A stretch of DNA of 64,000 nt. Origin: Acetobacter indonesiensis (GTDB lineage Bacteria > Pseudomonadota > Alphaproteobacteria > Acetobacterales > Acetobacteraceae). The translations under genes were made by a program, and so were the position numbers. Below, in pieces: positions 19,552-28,426 of the stretch. Position 1 is the first letter of the stretch. Each line of letters starts with the position of its first letter. The notes beneath the pieces were generated by a model, which was not told the DNA's origin, ran no database searches, and was given only the letters and a program-made list of their open reading frames with translations. The stretch covers positions 1 through 64,000 of the forward strand of contig NZ_BAMW01000026.1 in NCBI RefSeq assembly GCF_000963945.1. The letters run 5' to 3'.

Positions 19552-21759
19552 TCAGGCTTTTTTCAAAGCCCAGGCTGGGGCAGATTTGCCCACAGCAGCC
19601 CGGCGGCCAACCCATTCCTGCAAGTCTGCAAATTGCCGCACCCGCACAGCACCCGGCCATAACAGCCCTTCTTCGGCAGAGAACACGATGGCCTGCTTCA
19701 GCCCGCCATCCGCATATTTCTGCAAGGCCACGCCCAGTCCTCGCGCCATAACCGGCAACTGGTCTGCCGGGAAAATCAGGAAGCGCCGGTTGTCACCCAA
19801 CACCGCAACCTGATTCCCCTCAGCGGGGCTGCATGTTTTGGCAAACTCGCCTTCCTTGAGGTTGAGAACCTGACGGCCGGAGCGTTTTTCCGCCACCATC
19901 GATTCTTCTTCAACCAGCATCCCGCGACCGGAACTGGATGCGACAAGGCGCTTCGCCCCCTCCCGCACCGGGAACACAGTTATCAGGTCTTCATCGTTTG
20001 AAAGGTCAAACAGCAATCTGACAGCCTGCCCATCCCCACGCCCACGCGGCAGGTCAGCGCCTTTGACCGTAAATGCCTTCCCATCTGTCGCAAAGAAGCA
20101 CAGTTTATCGGTCGTCTGGCATGGCACTGCCAGTTTCAGGGCATCGCCTTCCTTGAACTTCTGGTTTTCCACATCAACCGTGTGGCCCTTAACAGCCCGC
20201 ACCCACCCTTTCTGCGACAAAATCAGGGTTAGTGGTTCACGTTCAACCGTTTCCACCACAGAAATATCAATGGCGGCAGGGGCTGACTGCAATGTGCTGC
20301 GACGCTGGCCCAGTTTACCAGCCCCGAACTGCCTCACCATGCCATCAAGCTCACGCCCGATGCGGTTCCAGCGCAGTTTTTCATCACCCAACAGTTTAAG
20401 CAGCTCGTCACGCTCGGCAGACAGTTTGTCATGCTCCTTGCGGATTTCCAGCTCCTCCAACCGACGCAAACTGCGCAGGCGCATGTTCAACACCGATTCC
20501 GCCTGCAAATCTGTCAGGGAAAAGGTGCTCATCAGGCTAGCTTTCGCATCATCTTCTTCACGGATAATGCGGATCACTTCATCCAGATTCAGATAGACCG
20601 CCAGAAAACCGGCCAGAATTTCAAGGCGGCGCTGCACGGCGTCCAGCCGGTGGCGGCTGCGCCGCTCCAACACGTCATGACGATGGTTCAGCCACGCCTG
20701 AAGCACGTCTTTCAGGCCCAGCACACCCGGTGCCCGATCAGCCCCCAGAACATTCATGTTCAGGCCAAACCGGCTTTCTAGCAGGGTTGCCCGGAACAGG
20801 GTTTCCATCAGCACTTCAGGTTCAATGCCGCGGGTCTTGGGTTCAAGCACCAGACGAATAACGTCCGTACTTTCATCCCGGATATCCCCCAGCAGAGGCA
20901 GTTTTTTCAGTTCAAGCAGATCAGCAACCTGTTCTATCAAGCGCGATTTCTGCACCTGATACGGAATTTCGGTAACAATAATCTGCCATGTGCCAAAACG
21001 GCCCTGCTCTACTTCCCAACGGGCCCGCATACGAAAGCTGCCGCGCCCGGTTTCGTAGGCTTTCAGAATGGCGTCTGAATCTTCAACAATCAGCCCACCT
21101 GTCGGGAAGTCAGGGCCCGGCATAAGGGCCAACAAATCCTGCGTGGTGCTTTCGGGTTTGCGCACAAGCAGCGCTGCGGCCGCACAGACTTCTGCGGCAT
21201 TATGCGGCGGGATGCTGGTGGCCATACCAACCGCAATCCCAGACGCGCCATTGGCCAGCAGATTGGGGAAGGCTGCGGGCAGCACAACCGGCTCCTGCTC
21301 CTCACCATCATAGGTAGGGCGGAAATCAACGGCATCGTCCTCAATACCGTCCAGCAGGGCGCGGGCGACTTCTGTCAGGCGGGATTCGGTGTATCGCATG
21401 GCGGCGGCGTTATCACCGTCAATTGAGCCGAAATTGCCCTGCCCTTCCACCAGCGGATAGCGGGCTGCAAAATCCTGCGCCAGACGCACCAGCGCTTCAT
21501 AGACTGACGCATCCCCATGCGGGTGGAACTTACCAATAACGTCACCCACCACACGGGCGCATTTCTTGAACCCGGATGAAGGATCAAGCTTCAACTGATG
21601 CATGGCGTACACCAGACGCCGATGCACAGGCTTCAGCCCGTCACGCACATCAGGCAGAGAACGCGACATAATAGTGGACAGCGCATAGGCCAGATACCGT
21701 TCGCTTAGCGCATCCGCCAGCTTGGTTTCTTCCACATGGCCTTCAAATGTCTCGCTCAT
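19552..21759 (-). CDS. parC: DNA topoisomerase IV subunit A
   Basis: ATP-dependent type IIA topoisomerase subunit that decatenates daughter chromosomes; its partner ParE is not in the window. 735 residues. The catalytic tyrosine is Tyr123 in MRYTESRL. The winged-helix region has [20 protein letters not shown] and the quinolone-determining segment [12 protein letters not shown], with Ser85 unchanged. A coiled-coil region and a shortened C-terminal beta-pinwheel follow, as in ParC rather than GyrA. Start: ATG at 21759 with GGGGAG six bases upstream; a GTG at 21777 is also in frame. It converges on bpt. Confidence 0.95.
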   Translation of the reverse strand: MSETFEGHVEETKLADALSERYLAYALSTIMSRSLPDVRDGLKPVHRRLVYAMHQLKLDPSSGFKKCARVVGDVIGKFHPHGDASVYEALVRLAQDFAARYPLVEGQGNFGSIDGDNAAAMRYTESRLTEVARALLDGIEDDAVDFRPTYDGEEQEPVVLPAAFPNLLANGASGIAVGMATSIPPHNAAEVCAAAALLVRKPESTTQDLLALMPGPDFPTGGLIVEDSDAILKAYETGRGSFRMRARWEVEQGRFGTWQIIVTEIPYQVQKSRLIEQVADLLELKKLPLLGDIRDESTDVIRLVLEPKTRGIEPEVLMETLFRATLLESRFGLNMNVLGADRAPGVLGLKDVLQAWLNHRHDVLERRSRHRLDAVQRRLEILAGFLAVYLNLDEVIRIIREEDDAKASLMSTFSLTDLQAESVLNMRLRSLRRLEELEIRKEHDKLSAERDELLKLLGDEKLRWNRIGRELDGMVRQFGAGKLGQRRSTLQSAPAAIDISVVETVEREPLTLILSQKGWVRAVKGHTVDVENQKFKEGDALKLAVPCQTTDKLCFFATDGKAFTVKGADLPRGRGDGQAVRLLFDLSNDEDLITVFPVREGAKRLVASSSGRGMLVEEESMVAEKRSGRQVLNLKEGEFAKTCSPAEGNQVAVLGDNRRFLIFPADQLPVMARGLGVALQKYADGGLKQAIVFSAEEGLLWPGAVRVRQFADLQEWVGRRAAVGKSAPAWALKKA

Positions 21760-21920
21760 TTCCTGCTCCCCGGACACTGTGCAGGCTCTCGCCCGCCCGA
21801 GACATAGCCTTGCTTGCTATTTTGTTCCAGCCCTGAGCAAAGAGTTGAAGGCCGGTCCTCTTTCCATTCCGCGTAATTGTGCTGATATGCTGTTCTGACA
21901 ACGGCCTTCGGAACAAACAA

Positions 21921-22895
21921 ATGCCCCAGACGTCAAGAAGGGTCTTCCTCTCCGCCGTTGCCGCAGGGCTGTGTCTGAATAGTCTGCCGGGTGATGCGTT
22001 TTCCGAACCGGAAGCGGCTGTTCCCCCGTCACCACAGCCTGTGGCAACTGTTATCCCCCTGTGGCCGGCTGAACCGCCGGGTGGTGGTGGCCCGGACGAG
22101 GCCCTGCCCATGGTCTCCCCCGCCGGGTCAATTTCCCGCATTGCCCGGCCGCAGTTACAGGTCTTTCGGCCTGCCAGACCAAATGGAGCCGCCGTTCTGG
22201 TGGCCGGTGGTGGTGGGTATCAGCACATTTCCATGCGGCACGAATCTCTGCCTGCGGCGCGCTGGTTACAAAAACTGGGGGTAACGGTTTTTGTTCTTTC
22301 TTACCGTCTGCCTGAAGAAGGCTGGCATGCCGGTGCGCTTGCCCCCGTGCAGGATGCCCAACGCGCCATCCGCTTGATCCACGCCCAAGCTGACCAGTAT
22401 GGACTAGACCGTAAACGGATCGGGGCTTTGGGGTTTTCGGCCGGTGGGCACTTAATGGGCCTGTGCGCCGCCCGCCCAGACTGGCAGACCTACCCTGCCA
22501 TAGACAGCGCCGACAGCCTTCGCCCTGATATTAACCTTGTGCTGTTGGCCTACCCAGTGGTGACGCTTGAGGCCCCGTATCTGGGCACACGGTCACGCAG
22601 AACCCTGCTTGGCCCGCACCCAACCCCGGCCGAGGCCACCGCATGGTCTGTGCAAACCTATATTCACAAAGGGTGTCCGCCATTTTTTCTGGTTCAGGCT
22701 GCGGATGACCGCATTACCGTGCCTGAAAACACGGCGGTGCTTCAGGCTGCGTGCCAACGCAACACCGTGCCGGTGACACGCTACATCTTTCCCTCTGGCG
22801 GCCATGGGTTTGGTCTGGGCTACCGCGAAACTGCCACAGCCACATGGCCGCACCTTGCCGAAAACTGGATGAAACAGCAGCATTTCATTGCATGA
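21921..22895 (+). CDS. Secreted alpha/beta-hydrolase (acetylxylan esterase-like), Tat signal
   Basis: A 324-residue hydrolase with a twin-arginine-type signal at the N-terminus (SRRVFLSAVAAGLCLNSLPGDA, residues 5-26), so probably periplasmic or exported. The oxyanion region VLVAGGGGYQHISMRHE and SYRLPEEGW are followed by the nucleophile elbow GFSAGGH (Ser173). The acid is probably Asp262 or Asp263 in AADDRITVP, and the base is His295 in SGGHGFG. These match the BD-FAE/acetyl esterase-type families that deacylate sugars. ATG at 21921; an in-frame ATG at 21879 would bury the signal. Substrate unknown. Confidence 0.82.
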   Translation: MPQTSRRVFLSAVAAGLCLNSLPGDAFSEPEAAVPPSPQPVATVIPLWPAEPPGGGGPDEALPMVSPAGSISRIARPQLQVFRPARPNGAAVLVAGGGGYQHISMRHESLPAARWLQKLGVTVFVLSYRLPEEGWHAGALAPVQDAQRAIRLIHAQADQYGLDRKRIGALGFSAGGHLMGLCAARPDWQTYPAIDSADSLRPDINLVLLAYPVVTLEAPYLGTRSRRTLLGPHPTPAEATAWSVQTYIHKGCPPFFLVQAADDRITVPENTAVLQAACQRNTVPVTRYIFPSGGHGFGLGYRETATATWPHLAENWMKQQHFIA

Positions 22896-22963
22896 ATGCG
22901 ATCTCACGCCCGCCGCCTGTCCGATCTATTGGTGCTGAAAAGTGGCTCTGTGTGTTCGCTTGG

Positions 22964-23785
22964 TTAGTTTTCCACACCATCAGCAGAATTTTCCGCGTCA
23001 GAGGAAGCGTCCTCCTGCGTTTTTTGCACAAGACGGGCAACGCGGTCTTCCAACCACTCGCGGGCCGCGGGCATTCGTCTATGACGCTGGCCAAAAGCAT
23101 CCCGTGCCAGAAAAAAACCGGTCAGGCGCAGGCCCGCCAGCCAGTCATCCCACGTTCCGGAATCATCATCCGTCAGCAGAAATGCCGGTAATGGTAGCAA
23201 ACGGTCTTTCCATTCGCCCGCACCCTCTTCCGTCACCGCGCACCCGGTACGGGGCGAGACGTAAACAAGCCCTGTTGTTGCCCCTGTAACAGCACACCGG
23301 GTCAGGTTAAGCCCAAACCCCAGATCAGCCAGCAGCGCCAGTTCCCACCGCACAACCTGCGGCAGACCTTCGCGCTCGGTCAGGGCCGGGTCCATACCTA
23401 GAAAAGTCAGTAATTTTAATGTGTGGGCAAACAAGGTCGGGCATGGCTCGCCCTCTGGCAAAGCGGCATCTGCCAGCACACAGACCGATTGCATCATGGA
23501 CAAAGCCAGCGGCGCATCCAGCAGCCGAAACCCACACCCATACAGCATTTCGCCCGTCAGGCGCGGCATACTGCCCGCTGTGCGGCTTTGAAAGCGGGCT
23601 TTGACCACATTACCGGGCTGCCACAACGCAGCCCCGGTGCGCGACCGCGCACCAAACGCCACACCATGCACCAACCCGTTTTCTTCGGTCAGCACATGCA
23701 CGCGGGCGTTATTTTCCCCCATGGGGGCAGCAGAAAGCACAAGGGCGGGAGCCTCCCTGTCATGGGAAGTCCCGCCCTGTAGCAT
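22964..23785 (-). CDS. recO: DNA repair protein RecO
   Basis: Mediator that helps load RecA on SSB-coated single-stranded DNA in the RecFOR pathway. The protein is up to 273 residues. The N-terminal OB-fold has EAPALVLSAAPMGENNARVH, and the helical part has LCxLAD-like and FLGMDPAL segments. The start is not certain: the ATG at 23785 has no clear ribosome-binding site, while a GTG further in lies behind AGGGAGG. A strong hairpin (23742-23779, GGGCGGGA with its complement) covers the first codons. It follows tsf by 21 bases and may be coupled to it or insulated by this hairpin. Confidence 0.85.
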   Translation of the reverse strand: MLQGGTSHDREAPALVLSAAPMGENNARVHVLTEENGLVHGVAFGARSRTGAALWQPGNVVKARFQSRTAGSMPRLTGEMLYGCGFRLLDAPLALSMMQSVCVLADAALPEGEPCPTLFAHTLKLLTFLGMDPALTEREGLPQVVRWELALLADLGFGLNLTRCAVTGATTGLVYVSPRTGCAVTEEGAGEWKDRLLPLPAFLLTDDDSGTWDDWLAGLRLTGFFLARDAFGQRHRRMPAAREWLEDRVARLVQKTQEDASSDAENSADGVEN

Positions 23786-23806
23786 TACGCGGCAATCAGC
23801 CTGAAA

Positions 23807-24712
23807 TCAGACGCCGGAAACTTTTGCCACTTCAGCAGCAAAATCATCGGCTTCTTTTTCAATGCCTTCACCCAGGTGGAAGCGATCGAAACCAACCAGC
23901 TTAACGCCAGCTTTTTCCAGAACGCTCTTCACGCGGGTTTCACCGTCATGCACCCACACCTGCTCAAGAAGAACAACTTCTTCATAGAACTTGCGGATAC
24001 GGCCTTCGATCATCTTTTCAATGATGGCTTCCGGCTTGCCAGATGCACGAGCCTGTTCGATCAGAACAGCGCGTTCACGTTCAACTTCTTCCGGGTTCAG
24101 GCTGGAAACATCCAGTGAAGACGGACGGGTTGCCGCAACGTGCATACCAACCTGACGGCCCAGATTTTCAATGGCATCATCAGCGGTCGGGGCTTCAATA
24201 GCAGCCAGAACACCAATCTTGCCCAGGCCCGGACGCAGCGCACCATGCACGTATGTTGCCACAACGCCAGATGGCACCGTGAACACGCGGGCGCGACGCA
24301 GGGACATGTTTTCGCCAATGGTGGCAATCAGGTGCGTCAGTTCATCAGCAACCGTACGGCCGGATTCCAGCGTAGCTGCCTTGATGGCTTCCAGATCTTC
24401 ACCCGTCTTCAGGGCAACCTTGGCAACGGCTTCCACAAAGTTCTGGAAAGCTTCGTTACGGGCCACGAAGTCGGTTTCAGCGTTCACTTCAACCATGGCG
24501 GCTTTTTTGTCTTCAGACGCAACGCCTACCAGACCTTCAGCTGCCGTACGGCCAGATTTCTTGGCAGCAGCAGCCAGACCTTTTGTACGCAGCCAGTCAA
24601 TAGCGCCTTCAATTTCGCCGTTGGCTTCGTTCAGGGCCTTTTTGCAGTCCATCATGCCTGCGCCAGTCTTTTCGCGCAGTTCCTTTACCAGTGCAGCGGT
24701 AATGGCCGCCAT
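23807..24712 (-). CDS. tsf: Translation elongation factor Ts
   Basis: Guanine nucleotide exchange factor for EF-Tu. 301 residues, normal for the family. The N-terminal UBA domain [19 protein letters not shown] is followed by [15 protein letters not shown], and the exchange domain has the TDFVARN signature. Start: ATG at 24712, seven bases after AAGGAG. It forms the conserved rpsB-tsf pair on the minus strand, separated from rpsB by a hairpin. Confidence 0.97.
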   Translation of the reverse strand: MAAITAALVKELREKTGAGMMDCKKALNEANGEIEGAIDWLRTKGLAAAAKKSGRTAAEGLVGVASEDKKAAMVEVNAETDFVARNEAFQNFVEAVAKVALKTGEDLEAIKAATLESGRTVADELTHLIATIGENMSLRRARVFTVPSGVVATYVHGALRPGLGKIGVLAAIEAPTADDAIENLGRQVGMHVAATRPSSLDVSSLNPEEVERERAVLIEQARASGKPEAIIEKMIEGRIRKFYEEVVLLEQVWVHDGETRVKSVLEKAGVKLVGFDRFHLGEGIEKEADDFAAEVAKVSGV

Positions 24713-24801
24713 GTTCTGTCTCCTTAAAAACCGGAACGCGCCCGTGTGGGCGCGCACCAGACTGTCATCATGCCTGAGGTCAGGCAGTCATCACATCTGA
24801 A

Positions 24802-24826
24802 ACAGGCGGGCAAAAGGCCCGCCTGT
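24802..24826 (-). terminator. Hairpin between rpsB and tsf, possible attenuator
   Basis: A perfect 10-bp GC-rich stem (24802-24811 with 24817-24826) and a 5-base loop start 12 bases after the rpsB stop. On the minus strand only three T residues follow. This would give partial termination, lowering tsf relative to rpsB, rather than a full stop. Confidence 0.65.
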
Positions 24827-24837
24827 CAGTCACTTTA

Positions 24838-25635
24838 TCAGCCAGCAGCCGGAGCAGCGGCTTCAGCAGCAGGGGCTGCTTCTGTTTCAAGTGCCGGGTC
24901 AATCGGCAGTTCTTCAGAAGCACCGAAATCCTGACCAGAAGCACCCAGTTCTGCAGAAATACCATCCAGAACTGAAGAAGAAACCAGATCGCAATACAGG
25001 GAGATAGCGCGAATGGCGTCATCGTTACCCGGAATTGGGAAGGTTACACCCTTCGGGTCAGAGTTGCTGTCCAGAATAGCAACAACCGGGATACCCAGTT
25101 TGTTGGCTTCTTCAACAGCCAGCTTTTCCTTGTTGGTGTCGATGATGAACAGGATGTCGGGCAGACCGCCCATTTCCTTGATCCCACCGAGCGAGCGTTC
25201 AAGCTTGTCACGGTCGCGGGTCATTTCAAGAATTTCTTTCTTGGTCAGACCGGCCGTGCCGCCGTCCAGCATTTCTTCAATCTGGCGCAGACGCTTGATG
25301 GAACCCGTAATGGTCTTCCAGTTTGTCAGCATCCCACCCAGCCAGCGGTGGTTCACGTAATACTGGCCACAACGCTTTGCAGCTTCAGCAATCGGTTCTG
25401 CAGCGGCGCGCTTGGTGCCAACAAACAGAACGCGGCCACCGCCAGCAACCGTGTTGCGGATTGCCTGCAGGGCGCGGTCAAGAAGACCAACGGTCTGCTG
25501 CAGGTCAATGATGTGAACCTGGTTGCGCACGCCGAACAGATACGGCTCCATACGCGGGTTCCAGCGACGGGTGTGGTGACCGAAGTGAACGCCAGCTTCC
25601 AGAAGCTGACGGAGTGTGAAATCAGGCATCGCCAT
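24838..25635 (-). CDS. rpsB: 30S ribosomal protein S2
   Basis: Structural protein of the small subunit, needed with S1 for initiation. The start is the ATG at 25635 ([19 protein letters not shown]), the usual alphaproteobacterial N-terminus; an ATG three codons upstream is also near the AAAGGTAGG site. 265 residues. Hallmarks are [24 protein letters not shown] and [20 protein letters not shown]. The C-terminus carries an Ala/Glu-rich tail common in alphaproteobacteria. A folded leader lies just upstream. Confidence 0.97.
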   Translation of the reverse strand: MAMPDFTLRQLLEAGVHFGHHTRRWNPRMEPYLFGVRNQVHIIDLQQTVGLLDRALQAIRNTVAGGGRVLFVGTKRAAAEPIAEAAKRCGQYYVNHRWLGGMLTNWKTITGSIKRLRQIEEMLDGGTAGLTKKEILEMTRDRDKLERSLGGIKEMGGLPDILFIIDTNKEKLAVEEANKLGIPVVAILDSNSDPKGVTFPIPGNDDAIRAISLYCDLVSSSVLDGISAELGASGQDFGASEELPIDPALETEAAPAAEAAAPAAG

Positions 25636-25667
25636 TGGCGTCATTCCTACCTTTCTGGTTAATCCTC

Positions 25668-25718
25668 CGCAAAGCACTGTCCTGCGTAAACAGGACACCA
25701 GAGGTGTAAGGCTTTGCG
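25668..25718 (-). promoter_or_regulatory. Structured rpsB leader RNA (candidate autoregulatory element)
   Basis: The 5' region of rpsB can fold as a branched structure. A closing 8-bp stem (25711-25718 with 25668-25675, GCTTTGCG/CGCAAAGC) encloses two hairpins: ACACC/GGTGT with a 3-base loop (25695-25699 and 25703-25707) and TGTCCTG/CAGGACA with a 6-base loop (25678-25684 and 25691-25697). The two hairpins share three bases, so they either stack in shortened form or alternate. The element ends about 33 bases before the start codon. A weak promoter-like TTGCAT-17-CATATC lies further upstream. Autoregulation by S2 is inferred. Confidence 0.6.
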
Positions 25719-25792
25719 TGCGTCGTCCCGGCCTGGGCCAAGCGATGCCGATATGGCGTTTTTCGCGCCTTCATGCAAGCAAAACTATTGTT

Positions 25793-26905
25793 TCAGCCTT
25801 CCTGCCGTGGCGTGGCAGCCTTGTTCGGCACGCCATGCCGGGCCAGCAGACTGCGCAACGCCTTAACAATAGGGAACACCTCTATGTTGTGGTCGCCGCC
25901 CTGCTCACGCCAGGCTTTCTGCTCCAGTTCCACAATTTCACGGTCTTCTTCAAATATCCGATGCGTGAACAGCCCCAGCGCTGGCCATGCCAGATCAAGC
26001 AGGAAACCCCATTTCGGCTTTTTCACAGACAGCAGACCAAAGGCCTGTGTGCCAAACTGATCAGACCCCAGTGGCGTGTAGCACACCCACAGATCCATAA
26101 TCAGATCCCCATCCTTGTCGTGAATTTTCAGTGTCTGGTATGGGTAGGTGGTGCGGATAGAAACAATTTCCTCCACCGGCTGTTCGCGGCCTTCAAGGTC
26201 GCGATGTTTGCCAAAAATCAGGGCTTCGGCCAGAGGCTGGTTGCCGCCTTTGCGCGCAAAGCTATAGCGGGCTTCCAGAAAATTCTCGCCTTTATCTTGC
26301 CCCATGAAGCGGGCCGTGATGGAGCCCATCTGCCGACGGTGCAAAAACTGATGGTTCATATCCATCAGGTTTTCATGCATGAACGTATAATGGCATTTCA
26401 GGCGCGGCCCGAACTGGCGGGTCTTGAATTCCGGATTCCCCACCTGCGCAATATCTGGCACCGGCACGGTGTCAGCCAACGCCGGGTCACCCGGAAAAAT
26501 AAAAATAAGGCCTGACTTTTCGCGGCAAGGATAGGCTTTTACCGGCCTACCCACGTCCTCACGATTCAGGTAGGGCACCGTCACGCACCTCCCGGCCCGA
26601 TCAAACGCCCAACCGTGATAGCAGCATTTAATACAGTCGCCCTCGACCATTCCCTTGCTTAAGGGCACCTGCCGATGGGCACATCGGTCTTCCAGAGCAT
26701 AGACCGGCCCTTTTTCAGGGCGAATCAGTGCAATAGGGTGGCCAGCATAGCGGGTTGGGAAAGCTTTACCCGCGCGCACCTTGTGCGACCACGCGACGGG
26801 ATACCAGAAATTAGGGTCACAATCGATTTGCCGCAGATCATACTCCGGCATGTTCTGCTGGGGTGCGGTTGCTTTAGGGGGGGCTTCAACCAGCATAGCG
26901 TCCAT
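25793..26905 (-). CDS. Rieske non-heme iron oxygenase, alpha-type subunit
   Basis: A 370-residue ring-hydroxylating or demethylating oxygenase. The Rieske [2Fe-2S] ligands are Cys75-x-His77 and Cys94-x2-His97 (CAHRQVPLS and CCYHGWAFD). The catalytic iron site is suggested by ENLMDMNHQFLH: Asp182, His185 and His189, with three rather than the usual four residues between the histidines. The rest resembles the vanillate demethylase/phthalate-type clade. No reductase or ferredoxin gene is adjacent, so electrons must come from elsewhere. Start ATG at 26905; an ATG four codons in is also possible. Substrate unknown; aromatic or terpenoid are both possible. Confidence 0.82.
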   Translation of the reverse strand: MDAMLVEAPPKATAPQQNMPEYDLRQIDCDPNFWYPVAWSHKVRAGKAFPTRYAGHPIALIRPEKGPVYALEDRCAHRQVPLSKGMVEGDCIKCCYHGWAFDRAGRCVTVPYLNREDVGRPVKAYPCREKSGLIFIFPGDPALADTVPVPDIAQVGNPEFKTRQFGPRLKCHYTFMHENLMDMNHQFLHRRQMGSITARFMGQDKGENFLEARYSFARKGGNQPLAEALIFGKHRDLEGREQPVEEIVSIRTTYPYQTLKIHDKDGDLIMDLWVCYTPLGSDQFGTQAFGLLSVKKPKWGFLLDLAWPALGLFTHRIFEEDREIVELEQKAWREQGGDHNIEVFPIVKALRSLLARHGVPNKAATPRQEG

Positions 26906-27070
26906 ATCCTTTCTGCTGACCCGAGGCTCATGCCCAGAAAGGAACCGAACCTCACATCTCTGATACAGCCGTCAAAACTGGGCCTTTGTCGGGCATCAGA
27001 CAAGCCCTGACACTGCATGTCAGATTAGCCGAACCGTATTTACGCCCAGCAGGAAGGCGTTCGCCCACTA

Positions 27071-27108
27071 AAAAAACGCCCCACCACCACATTACGTGGC
27101 AATGGGGC
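27071..27108 (-). terminator. Rho-independent terminator of the small secreted-protein gene
   Basis: An interrupted stem, GCCCCA (27078-27083) with TGGGGC (27103-27108) plus an inner CCAC/GTGG pairing, is followed on the minus strand by G and a run of six or more T residues (27076-27071). It lies about 54 bases after the stop at 27162. Confidence 0.8.
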
Positions 27109-27161
27109 AATCCTCGGTTAGTCCAGAGTGCATTTCTTAGCTGTCGCCAGAAATAAGCCTC

Positions 27162-27539
27162 TTAGTTTTCAGGCTGGGTTTCCGTGTGCGGGGGCGTGCT
27201 TTTCTGATGCGTATGCTTGCCGTTCTTGTGCTTACCCGGCTGGTACGCATGGGGGGCTGTCAGCGACTGCTTGGTCGTTTCAGTCGTATCGGCTGGTTTA
27301 TCATTCGGCGGCGGCTGCGTGCCCGGCTGCTCGGCTTCAGTGCGCGGATTGTTCCACAGCTTTTTGGATGGTTCCACGCGCTTGCCGTTTTCATCCTGCG
27401 CTGCTGGCGGAACCTTCCCTACCTGTGCGGCGGCAGAGTCTGCCGTGGGGGTTTTTGTGTTGTCAGCCTGTGCAAACGCAAATGCCGGAGCCACCAGCAG
27501 GGAAGCGGCCAGCACAAAAGAAGATGTTTTTGAATGCAT
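27162..27539 (-). CDS. Small secreted Pro/Thr/Lys-rich protein, function unknown
   Basis: 125 residues. A Sec signal peptide (KTSSFVLAASLLVAPAFAFA, residues 4-23) with a probable cleavage after Ala-Phe-Ala is followed by a hydrophilic, disordered-looking chain rich in Pro, Thr, Gln, Lys and His, with no cysteine. Start ATG at 27539, behind GGAGAGAG. It stands alone with its own terminator. Likely periplasmic and natively unfolded. I do not recognise the family. Confidence 0.62.
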   Translation of the reverse strand: MHSKTSSFVLAASLLVAPAFAFAQADNTKTPTADSAAAQVGKVPPAAQDENGKRVEPSKKLWNNPRTEAEQPGTQPPPNDKPADTTETTKQSLTAPHAYQPGKHKNGKHTHQKSTPPHTETQPEN

Positions 27540-27613
27540 AATATTCTCTCTCCGTCTTATCTTTCAGACACGTCTCCTGACAAAACGGAGTATTTTTCAT
27601 ACGGTTCCATTTT

Positions 27614-28426
27614 TTATGGAGGCAACGGAATATCCATCGCAGCACATAATTTGTTAAACCCTGCCTGACACTGCGGCAGCGGGCGTCCATCCAGAGACGT
27701 CACAGACCGCGCCCCAAGGCTGTTGATCAGATAAACCGCTTCGGCGTCATAAACGCGCTGTGGGATTATTTCAGCCTCTGCAACCAGCCCTGCCCCCAGC
27801 AGCACCGCACGGGCCACACCGGGCAAAGCGCCTTCGGTTATCGCAGGGGTCAACCATCGCCCACTTTCCTGAATGACCACCGTACTCACCGTGGTATCCG
27901 CCACACGACCGGCCAGATTCAGAATAAGCGCATCCCCACACCCTGCCCGTGCGGCTTCCTGTCGCGCCAGAATGAAAGGTAAATAATTCAGGCTTTTCAT
28001 CTGGCACAAAATGGATTTTTCATCCTGACGCACCCTTTTACTGGTCAGGACAGACACGCTAGAACAGGTGGGCACACCCAATGTCACCGTCATGAAAACT
28101 GTGGGGACTGGGTTTTCAGGGGGCAGAAGGCCACGCGGCCCTACACCCCGTGTCACAGTCAACCGTGCTGACCCTTGCTGAATGTCGTTAGCCTGACACA
28201 ATGCCTGCCCTGCCTGCTGCACATCTTCCAACGACGGCACCGGCAGGTCCAAAATAGCTGCCCCCGCCTGCAAACGGGCCATATGCAAATCAAGATACAT
28301 TAACATTCCGCTGTGCACGCGGAATGTTTCAAACAGGCCATCCCCCAATGTCAGTCCACGATCAGTCACGCTGACATGGGCCAGATGGGCGTCACACAAA
28401 CAACCGTTCAACCAGACGACACTCAT
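27614..28426 (-). CDS. pabC: Aminodeoxychorismate lyase / class IV aminotransferase
   Basis: Fold-type IV PLP enzyme of the BCAT/ADCL family; the neighbour makes 4-amino-4-deoxychorismate lyase the best call, yielding 4-aminobenzoate for folate. 270 residues. RGLTLGDGLFETFRV (23-37) is typical, Lys144 (CQMKSLNYLP) is the expected PLP lysine, and the TLGVPTCSSV strand precedes it. The start overlaps the pabB stop by four bases (ATGA, 28423-28426). D-amino acid or branched-chain aminotransferase activity cannot be fully excluded from sequence. Confidence 0.85.
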   Translation of the reverse strand: MSVVWLNGCLCDAHLAHVSVTDRGLTLGDGLFETFRVHSGMLMYLDLHMARLQAGAAILDLPVPSLEDVQQAGQALCQANDIQQGSARLTVTRGVGPRGLLPPENPVPTVFMTVTLGVPTCSSVSVLTSKRVRQDEKSILCQMKSLNYLPFILARQEAARAGCGDALILNLAGRVADTTVSTVVIQESGRWLTPAITEGALPGVARAVLLGAGLVAEAEIIPQRVYDAEAVYLINSLGARSVTSLDGRPLPQCQAGFNKLCAAMDIPLPP

